Shown here piece after piece: positions 6,603-11,814 of a stretch of DNA of 12,947 bases. The notes under the pieces were generated by a model. The model did not search any database. It saw only the letters and a list, made by a program, of their open reading frames with translations, and had not been told where the DNA came from. The stretch comes from Anaerotignum sp. (lineage in GTDB: Bacteria; Bacillota; Clostridia; Lachnospirales; Anaerotignaceae), in contig JAHHTX010000060.1 of assembly GCA_020024255.1 (NCBI GenBank), positions 1-12,947 on the forward strand. Direction: 5' to 3'. Within the stretch, counting starts at the first letter, position 1. Every line of letters starts with the position of its first letter. The translations under genes and the position numbers were made by a program.

Positions 6603-7075
6603 CACATCCCTCTCCTTCCGTAAATTTTTTGCAGTTTGGCTCTCGCCCGATAAATCTGTGTCTGTATAGTTTTTACATTCTTATCCAAACTTGCGGCAAT
6701 TTCCTCTGCTGTTTCTTCTTTACAAAAGTAAGCCAATGCCACAGTTCGGTATGGTTCTTTCAAACTTTCACAAGCCTCTCTCAACTCTCGCCGTACTTCT
6801 TCTTGCATTACCTGATCTTCCACCTGCTCCCTGTCTGCAAGCCCCAAGAGCAGCTCCTCTGTTTCGGAGATGGTGTATCTACGGGATTTACGCAGGAAAT
6901 CCAAGCATTTATTGACAGCAATACGGCAAATCCACGCTTTTTCATGCTGCCCATCAAAACTGCTCAAATTGGTATAAGCAGAAAGGAAGGTTTCCTGTGC
7001 CATATCTTCCGCTTCGATATAATTTTGTGTCATTTTATAACAGAGGGAAAACACCAAATGCTGATACTTCTGCAA
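6602..7075 (-). CDS. ECF-type (sigma-70 family) RNA polymerase sigma factor
   Basis: This gene encodes an extracytoplasmic-function sigma factor. Region 2 spans about residues 3-65, with AEDMAQETFLSAY as the core-binding 2.2 helix. Region 4 spans about 98-152, with a helix-turn-helix of form ETAEEIAASLDKNVKTIQTQ. There is no region 1 or 3, as is normal for the class. The start is uncertain. The given TTG at 7075 is the first standard start codon in the open frame but has no ribosome binding site at a workable distance. Upstream the frame stays open to 7120 and encodes INKEKEITILL, which looks like a genuine ECF N-terminus. An ATC at 7105-7103 lies 12 nt after AGGAGG, and an ATT at 7087-7085 lies 6 nt after AAGGAG. 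It is cotranscribed with the anti-sigma gene. Confidence 0.88.
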   Translation of the reverse strand: MQKYQHLVFSLCYKMTQNYIEAEDMAQETFLSAYTNLSSFDGQHEKAWICRIAVNKCLDFLRKSRRYTISETEELLLGLADREQVEDQVMQEEVRRELREACESLKEPYRTVALAYFCKEETAEEIAASLDKNVKTIQTQIYRARAKLQKIYGRRGM

Positions 7076-7142
7076 AAGAATGGTAATTTCTTTCTCCTTG
7101 TTGATACACTCACCCCCTCCTCATTTATTTCTCTCATCTTCT

Positions 7143-7172
7143 TAAACGATGCAGACTGCAAAAAATCTTCAA
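7143..7172 (-). promoter_or_regulatory. Possible ECF-type autoregulatory promoter of the sigma operon
   Basis: On the minus strand TGAAGA (7172-7167) and CGTTTA (7148-7143) resemble the TGAAAC / CGTATA elements of Bacillus ECF promoters, 18 bp apart instead of the usual 16-17. The spacer holds the palindrome TGCAGTCTGCA. No good sigma-A promoter is seen here. Tentative. Confidence 0.4.
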
Positions 7173-7229
7173 CTTTTTCTTTTTTTCCAAAATAAATTTT
7201 TCACCACATATGCAGAACTGTCTGCAAAC

Positions 7230-7266
7230 AAAAAAGGAGTTCTCCTGAATATAGAAAAGAACTCCC
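7230..7266 (-). terminator. Terminator hairpin, left flank of the mobile element
   Basis: Arms GGAGTTCT (7236-7243) and AGAACTCC (7258-7265) form an 8-bp stem. Read on the minus strand it runs into six T (7235-7230), so it stops transcription from the ysxC side. It is similar in sequence to the hairpin at 7498-7529 on the other side of the element. Confidence 0.8.
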
Positions 7267-7270
7267 GAGG

Positions 7271-7492
7271 GTGTCGACAAAGTCGCCCCCTCTTCGTCAA
7301 AGCCTCACTTCATTCAAGGCTTTGACGAGCAGATAAAAGGATAAAGCAGAAGTTCCAATGGCAAAAAAGCCTTGAAACTTCTGCTTTTCCTCATCGGAAC
7401 TGAATTCCGACTGCGGATTCCATTTGGGAAACCCTTCGTTTCCCAAACCCTTCCGCATTTTCGTAAAGGGATAAAAACAACTTTTTCGACAG
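7271..7492. mobile_element. MITE-like structured element with terminal inverted repeats
   Basis: This 222-bp element fills most of the gap between the sigma and ysxC genes. Its ends are TGTCGACAAAGT (7272-7283) and ACTTTTTCGACA (7480-7491), inverted repeats with one mismatch in twelve. Inside are four good hairpins: CGTCAAAGCC/GGCTTTGACG (7295-7304, 7318-7327); AAAGCAGAAGTT/AACTTCTGCTTT (7343-7354, 7376-7387) with an inner GGC/GCC; TCGGAA/TTCCGA (7394-7399, 7405-7410); and TTTGGGAAA/TTTCCCAAA (7423-7431, 7439-7447). A second, truncated copy is at 1-84. No transposase is encoded, so it would need one in trans if it is mobile. Reading as a non-autonomous transposon is inference; a structured RNA or a BIME-like repeat are alternatives. 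Confidence 0.7.
7297..7458 (-). CDS. Small 53-codon reading frame inside the element (uncertain)
   Basis: An ATG at 7458 opens a frame of 53 codons ending in TGA at 7299-7297. It spans about three quarters of the element. The peptide begins MRKGLGNEGFPKWNP, has a charged middle (SSDEEKQKF) and a hydrophobic C-terminal half (FFAIGTSALSFYLLVKAL). The 15 codons visible in the other copy are also open and give MQKGMGNEGFPKWNP. No ribosome binding site precedes the ATG, and hairpins cover much of the frame, so translation is doubtful. It may be an incidental open frame. Confidence 0.25.
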   Translation of the reverse strand: MRKGLGNEGFPKWNPQSEFSSDEEKQKFQGFFAIGTSALSFYLLVKALNEVRL

Positions 7493-7497
7493 TCTGA

Positions 7498-7529
7498 GGA
7501 GTTTTCTTGAATAGAAAACCTCCCTTTTT
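7498..7529 (+). terminator. Terminator-like hairpin, right flank of the mobile element
   Basis: GGAGTTTTC (7498-7506) and GAAAACCTCC (7514-7523) pair with one bulge and are followed on the plus strand by CTTTTTC. On the minus strand, the direction in which ysxC is transcribed, the stem lacks a U-tract. It looks like one half of a bidirectional terminator whose other half is at 7230-7266. Confidence 0.7.
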
Positions 7530-7537
7530 CTTAATTT

Positions 7538-8122
7538 TTAAGGTAAAAACCGCTCAATTTCCGCCCAAAGTTCTGCAACACCTGTTTTCTTTTCCCCACT
7601 AAAGGGAATCAGCACATCTCCCTGCTCCAGACCAAGTGTTTTCCGAATGACGGCAAGATGCTTGGGAATCTGGCTTCTGTTGAGTTTATCAGACTTTGTC
7701 GCTGCAATGATAATATCATAGCCATAATGCTTTAGCCAGTCATACATCATAATATCATTTTTCCCCGGTTCATGACGAATATCAATAAGCAGAATAATTG
7801 CCTGCAAAACTTCTCGTTTCTCCAGATATTCCTCAATCATAGCACCCCACTTTGCAATTTCTGTTTTAGGTGCTTTGGCATAGCCATAGCCCGGTAGGTC
7901 TACCACATACATCATTTGATTAACATCGTAAAAGTTAATCGTTCTGGTTTTCCCCGGTTGGGAACTGGTTCTTGCAAGAGCCTTTCTCCCCAGCATGGCA
8001 TTGATCAGGGTGGATTTTCCTACATTTGATTTCCCGGCAAAGGCAATTTCCACTCTGCCATCTGTCGGATATTGGGAAAACTTTGTCCCAATGGCTGCCA
8101 GTGATGACTGTTTTACTTCCAT
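7538..8122 (-). CDS. ysxC: Ribosome-assembly GTPase EngB/YsxC
   Basis: This 194-residue GTPase of the TrmE-Era-EngA-EngB-Septin group is needed, by family knowledge, for a late step of 50S ribosomal subunit assembly and is often essential. The motifs are complete: G1 GKSNVGKS at 30-37, G2 Thr61 in GKTRTINFY, G3 DLPG at 75-78, G4 TKSD at 142-145 and G5 SGEKK at 175-179. Length is typical. Its ATG overlaps the 3' end of lon by 10 bp, so it is cotranscribed and probably translationally coupled; the lon-ysxC order is the same as in Bacillus. Termination after the gene now depends on hairpins flanking the element at 7271-7492. Confidence 0.96.
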   Translation of the reverse strand: MEVKQSSLAAIGTKFSQYPTDGRVEIAFAGKSNVGKSTLINAMLGRKALARTSSQPGKTRTINFYDVNQMMYVVDLPGYGYAKAPKTEIAKWGAMIEEYLEKREVLQAIILLIDIRHEPGKNDIMMYDWLKHYGYDIIIAATKSDKLNRSQIPKHLAVIRKTLGLEQGDVLIPFSGEKKTGVAELWAEIERFLP

Positions 8123-10455
8123 ACGCTCTCTCCCTTCGCCAATGCGTGATGCAATACTTCGTCCATTTCCTTTACTGCCACAAGTTCCATACCTTCTTTG
8201 ATTTCCTCGGAAATTTCTTCCAAATCCTTCTGATTGGCAAAAGGCAGTAACACTTTTTTGATGCCTACTTTCTTTGCTGCAAGAATCTTTTCCTGTAAAC
8301 CGCCAATAGGCAATACACGCCCACGAATGGTAACTTCTCCTGTCATGGCAACATCATGGCGTACCTTTGCCCCTGTAAGTGCAGAAAGTATTGCCGTTGT
8401 CATGGTAATACCAGCAGAAGGCCCATCTTTTGGTGTTGCTCCTTCGGGAATATGAATGTGTATATCCGTTGTTTTATAAAAATCCGGCTCAACGGCAAAC
8501 ATACTGCTTTGTGAGCGAATATAACTAATTGCAGCATCTGCCGATTCCTTCATGACCTTACCCAGATTACCTGTCAAGTAGAATTTGCCGCTTCCCGGCA
8601 TACAGTTGACTTCCACTGAAATGGTAGTACCGCCTACAGATGTCCAAGCCAGTCCTCGAACAATGCCAACCTGTGGTTCTTTGAAAATGGTTTCCTCTGC
8701 ATACTTCCGTTTCCCCAAAAGGGTTTCCAAATTTTTCTCTGTTACCACAAGGGATTTTCTTTCCCCTGCCATAATGCTCTTTACGGTCTTGCGACATATC
8801 TCCCCAATGGTGCGTTCCAGCTGTCTGACCCCTGCCTCTCTGGTATAACCATCAATCATTGTGGCAATGGCTTCCGATTTGATTTTCAGCTGACTTGCTT
8901 TTAAACCATGGCGTTTCAGTTGTTTGTGCATCAAGTGCTCTTTGGCAATGTGTACTTTTTCTGTTTCCGTATAGCTGCTCAAACGAATGATTTCCATTCT
9001 GTCCAGAAGTGGAGGGGAAATGGTATCTGTGCTGTTTGCTGTACATATAAACATCACCTTAGACAGATCGTAAGGCAATTCTACATAATGGTCACGGAAA
9101 GAGAAATTCTGTTCGCTGTCCAAAACTTCAAGCAGTGCCGCCGCCGGATCTCCATTATAAGATGACCCCAATTTATCCACTTCATCTAAGAGCATCAACG
9201 GATTTATGGTACCAACCTGTTTCATGGCATTGATAATCCGTCCCGGCATTGCACCGATATAGGTTTTTCTGTGTCCACGGATTTCTGATTCGTCCTTCAC
9301 TCCTCCAAGGGACATCCGCACATATTTGCGATTTATGGCTTTGGCAATAGAACGGGCAATGGAGGTTTTTCCCACTCCGGGAGGCCCTACCAAACAGAGA
9401 ATGGTGGCTTTTTCTTCCGGCGCATTTTTCCGCACTGCCAGATATTCCAAAATACGTTCCTTTACCTTCTGTAACCCATAATGGTCTTCGTTCAAAATTT
9501 TCTCTGCTTTTGCAAGGTCAAAGGTTTCCTTTGTCGTTTCGTTCCATGGTAAATTCAAAATGGTGTCAATATAACTTCTGGATACATTAGATTCCGGAGA
9601 AGTCACCGGAATTTTTATCATGCGTTCGATTTCTTTTTCTACTGCACTACGCACTTCTTCTGGTGGATTCTTTTCCGCAAGACGCTTGCGGAAGGCTTCT
9701 GCATCTGCACCAATGCCGTCCTTATCCCCCAATTCTTTCTGAATCACTTTCATTTCTTCTCTAAGGAAGTAATCTCTTTGACTCTTATCAATGGTTTCTT
9801 TTGTTTTACTCTCGATTTCTTTTTTTACCAGAAGAATCTGCTTTTCATACCGCATAATCTCCATAACCTTTTGCAATCGCTCAAAAGGATGCAGTGTTTC
9901 CAAAATCCTTTGTTTCATCGCAAAAGAAACTTCTAAACCGGAAGCAATATAGTCTGCCAGCCTGCCCGGTTTTTCTGCCGCCTTTACATTTTCGTAAAGG
10001 TCAGGAGCCGTACTGTTTGGTACAAACTTGATATACTCCTGATACAAGTCAACAGCAATCCGCATGGTTGCCAATACAGAAACATCTGGCTCTTCCGGAA
10101 AATCCTGTGCCAGTGGCAGTATTTCTGCATGGTCACAACCACTTTGTTTTTTCATATGCAACAATTTTCCCCGTGCAACCCCTTCTACAATGACATGGGT
10201 CATATTTCCGGGTAGTTTCAAAATCTGTTTAATGTCTACGATTGTACCAACATCATACAAATCTTCTTTTTCCGGGTTTGCAATACTGGCTACTTTTTGT
10301 GTAACCAAAAATATCCTTTTTCCGTTTTCCTCTGCAAATTGCAGAGCATCTATCGATTTTTGTCTGCTTACTGGGAAGCTGATTACCATATCCGGAAATA
10401 CCGTCAAGGTACGCAGCACCATCATCGGCAGTAGTTTTTTGTCTTTTTGCTCCAT
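8113..10455 (-). CDS. lon: ATP-dependent protease LonA
   Basis: This cytoplasmic AAA+ serine protease of 780 residues degrades misfolded and regulatory proteins. The N-terminal substrate-binding LON domain is at about 7-205, and a coiled-coil segment lies at about 205-280. The ATPase domain has Walker A GPPGVGKT at 357-364 and Walker B LMLLDE at 420-425. The protease domain carries the Ser680-Lys723 dyad in PKDGPSAG and GGLQEKILAAKK. All are intact and the length is usual for LonA. The ATG at 10455 has AAGGAG 7 nt upstream. It is the first gene of an operon with ysxC, behind a near-consensus promoter. I see no CIRCE or CtsR-like operator in the upstream region. Confidence 0.98.
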   Translation of the reverse strand: MEQKDKKLLPMMVLRTLTVFPDMVISFPVSRQKSIDALQFAEENGKRIFLVTQKVASIANPEKEDLYDVGTIVDIKQILKLPGNMTHVIVEGVARGKLLHMKKQSGCDHAEILPLAQDFPEEPDVSVLATMRIAVDLYQEYIKFVPNSTAPDLYENVKAAEKPGRLADYIASGLEVSFAMKQRILETLHPFERLQKVMEIMRYEKQILLVKKEIESKTKETIDKSQRDYFLREEMKVIQKELGDKDGIGADAEAFRKRLAEKNPPEEVRSAVEKEIERMIKIPVTSPESNVSRSYIDTILNLPWNETTKETFDLAKAEKILNEDHYGLQKVKERILEYLAVRKNAPEEKATILCLVGPPGVGKTSIARSIAKAINRKYVRMSLGGVKDESEIRGHRKTYIGAMPGRIINAMKQVGTINPLMLLDEVDKLGSSYNGDPAAALLEVLDSEQNFSFRDHYVELPYDLSKVMFICTANSTDTISPPLLDRMEIIRLSSYTETEKVHIAKEHLMHKQLKRHGLKASQLKIKSEAIATMIDGYTREAGVRQLERTIGEICRKTVKSIMAGERKSLVVTEKNLETLLGKRKYAEETIFKEPQVGIVRGLAWTSVGGTTISVEVNCMPGSGKFYLTGNLGKVMKESADAAISYIRSQSSMFAVEPDFYKTTDIHIHIPEGATPKDGPSAGITMTTAILSALTGAKVRHDVAMTGEVTIRGRVLPIGGLQEKILAAKKVGIKKVLLPFANQKDLEEISEEIKEGMELVAVKEMDEVLHHALAKGESVWK

Positions 10456-10502
10456 TCTTTTTCTCCTTTTGCCTCATTTTTCTGTATCAAAGGCTATTCA
10501 GC

Positions 10503-10531
10503 ATTATACAATAGATAGATTTTTCCGTCAA
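10503..10531 (-). promoter_or_regulatory. Sigma-A promoter of lon-ysxC
   Basis: On the minus strand TTGACG (10531-10526), a 17-bp spacer and TATAAT (10508-10503) make a near-consensus housekeeping promoter about 48 bp upstream of the lon ATG. Confidence 0.85.
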
Positions 10532-10554
10532 ATCTCTACTGTTTTCCTCCTTTT

Positions 10555-10602
10555 AAAAAAATATCCCCTTCTGCCTTTTGCAAAAACAGATTGGGATATT
10601 TT
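10555..10602 (-). terminator. Terminator of the zinc-ribbon gene pair
   Basis: On the minus strand AAAATATCCC (10602-10593) pairs with GGGATATTTT (10567-10558), followed by more T. The 25-nt loop contains a further TCTG/CAGA pairing. It starts just after the stop codon at 10604 and separates this operon from lon. Confidence 0.8.
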
Positions 10603-10603
10603 C

Positions 10604-11185
10604 TTATAAAATAGTTATGCCGTCTATGCCGATTTCCACATTTCTTTTTTCCTCCTCAAAAGAGGTAAAGGCAATCATCAAATCATTTTGGGCATCTGGC
10701 AAAAATTCTTCAATTTTATCAGGTGGTATCACTTCCTCCACATAATACTCCACATCATTTTCCATGCTCACCGCAATGAAAAACACCACCCAGAGGAAAA
10801 AAAACACTTGCAATATACTTATTACAACGACATAAATAAGTGCCGCCCTCGCAAAATTCTTTCTATTTGTATTTTCTTCCTTGCTGAAACTCCAGACTAA
10901 CAAAAGTATAATGTTGAGAATCGGAATGGCAAGTACCAGAAAAAGCAAAAGATACTCCCCAAAGGACAGCGGTTTATGTAAAACTTCCTCTGTATTCTTG
11001 GGTGCTTGTTTCTGCCATGTACCGCCTGTCTGCTGTTCCTGTTGTTCCTGATGTTCCTGTTGTGTTTGCTGTGTTCGATACTGCGTTTCATCTACTCTCG
11101 TCTTTTCCAAATCCGCACCGCAGACCATACAAAATTTATCGTCTTCCTTTACAGATGCACCACATCTTCTGCAAATTCCCCCCAT
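10604..11185 (-). CDS. Zinc-ribbon membrane protein, paralogue 1
   Basis: This 193-residue protein starts with a zinc ribbon (C5-x2-C8, C19-x2-C22). A Gln/Glu-rich low-complexity linker follows at about 33-60, then two membrane helices at about 77-99 and 113-139, then a roughly 50-residue acidic tail. The segment NRKNFARAALIYVVV before the second helix is nearly the same in the neighbouring gene, so the two arose by tandem duplication. The C-terminal tails differ. Function is unknown; zinc-ribbon-plus-helices proteins of this kind are common in Clostridia without an assigned role. The start ATG follows an AAGGTGG ribosome binding site at short spacing. It lies 21 bp after paralogue 2, in one operon. 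Confidence 0.85.
   Translation of the reverse strand: MGGICRRCGASVKEDDKFCMVCGADLEKTRVDETQYRTQQTQQEHQEQQEQQTGGTWQKQAPKNTEEVLHKPLSFGEYLLLFLVLAIPILNIILLLVWSFSKEENTNRKNFARAALIYVVVISILQVFFFLWVVFFIAVSMENDVEYYVEEVIPPDKIEEFLPDAQNDLMIAFTSFEEEKRNVEIGIDGITIL
11034..11060. repeat. Three 9-bp tandem units in the Gln-rich linker
   Basis: TGTTCCTGT, TGTTCCTGA and TGTTCCTGT follow each other directly and encode part of the Gln/Glu/His linker of paralogue 1. Similar but irregular TTCCTG units lie in the linker of paralogue 2 (about 11555-11590). Such tracts can vary in length by slippage. Confidence 0.7.
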
Positions 11186-11206
11186 AATCCACCTTCTTTC
11201 TTATTT

Positions 11207-11725
11207 TTAAGACCGGCAAAAACCACAGTGATGTTTCAACAAAGGTGTTGCTTCTGTCCATATCCTCTGGTCATCAGCCCAATTATCATCATAATCATCA
11301 ATATTGTAATAGGGGCATTCCATTTGATGCTGCATAACATGGTATATCATCATACCCTTGATGCCAAAGAAGATCCCCGCCGTCAAAACACCTGAAACGA
11401 CAACATAAATAAGTCCCGCTCTGGCAAAATTCATACGGTTTTGGTTTCTCCCTTTTCCAAAAGCGAGAAGCAAAAGAAACATAATGTTGACGATGGGAAT
11501 AAGCAAAATCAAAAACAACAGCAAATAGTTACCTACCGTCAAAGGCTCTTGGTTTTCCTGTTTTTCCTGTTGTGTTTCCTGTTCCTGCTGCTTTTCTGTA
11601 TATTTCGGCTTTTTTGCCCTTGTTTCCTCATCTTCTGTATCTATATCTACTGATGCACCACAGACTGTACAAAATTTGTCGTCATCTGCCATTTTTGCAC
11701 CACATTTTTTGCAAATCATTGCCAT
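11207..11725 (-). CDS. Zinc-ribbon membrane protein, paralogue 2
   Basis: This 172-residue protein has the same layout as its downstream neighbour: a zinc ribbon with C5, C8, C19 and C22, a charged Gln/Glu/Lys linker at about 31-60, and helices at about 66-89 and 101-122. They share the motif NRMNFARAGLIYVVV. The tail is rich in Asp and Tyr and ends in HHCGFC, an extra potential metal-binding group absent from paralogue 1. I chose the ATG at 11725 because AAGGAGG lies 6 nt upstream; the frame is open further but would overlap the promoter. Function unknown. It is first in the two-gene operon. Confidence 0.85.
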   Translation of the reverse strand: MAMICKKCGAKMADDDKFCTVCGASVDIDTEDEETRAKKPKYTEKQQEQETQQEKQENQEPLTVGNYLLLFLILLIPIVNIMFLLLLAFGKGRNQNRMNFARAGLIYVVVSGVLTAGIFFGIKGMMIYHVMQHQMECPYYNIDDYDDNWADDQRIWTEATPLLKHHCGFCRS

Positions 11726-11765
11726 ACTATACCTCCTTCTTTTCATGGTATTGGCATTTTTATTC

Positions 11766-11774
11766 ATTATACCA
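11766..11774 (-). promoter_or_regulatory. Extended -10 promoter of the zinc-ribbon operon
   Basis: On the minus strand TGGTATAAT is a full extended -10 (TGn plus TATAAT) about 40 bp upstream of the ATG at 11725. No good -35 box is seen, which extended -10 promoters tolerate. Confidence 0.65.
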
Positions 11775-11780
11775 TAAATC

Positions 11781-11814
11781 AAGAAAAAGGAATCTTACTA
11801 TTTTATTACGATTC
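11781..11814 (-). terminator. Weak terminator overlapping the end of uraA
   Basis: On the minus strand GAATC (11814-11810) and GATTC (11794-11790) can pair, followed by CTTTTTCTT. The stem is short and includes the stop-codon region, so termination may be leaky. Confidence 0.35.

Noticed and set aside
6584..7195. 203-codon plus-strand open frame opposite the sigma factor
   Set aside because: The peptide is low-complexity Phe/Leu/Ser of the kind produced by antisense reading, while the minus strand encodes a clear ECF sigma factor.
7271..7492. Reading the hairpin-rich element as a CRISPR array, tRNA or riboswitch
   Set aside because: No regularly spaced direct repeats, no cloverleaf, and it lies downstream of ysxC and upstream of a terminator rather than in a 5' leader. 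A structured small RNA is not excluded but has no promoter I can see.
10456..10560. CIRCE or CtsR operator upstream of lon
   Set aside because: I looked for the long inverted repeat of CIRCE and the CtsR heptad repeat and found neither; only a housekeeping promoter is visible.
10064..10609. 181-codon plus-strand open frame opposite the start of lon and its promoter
   Set aside because: It runs across the lon promoter and the neighbouring terminator, and its peptide has no family pattern; lon on the other strand is certain.
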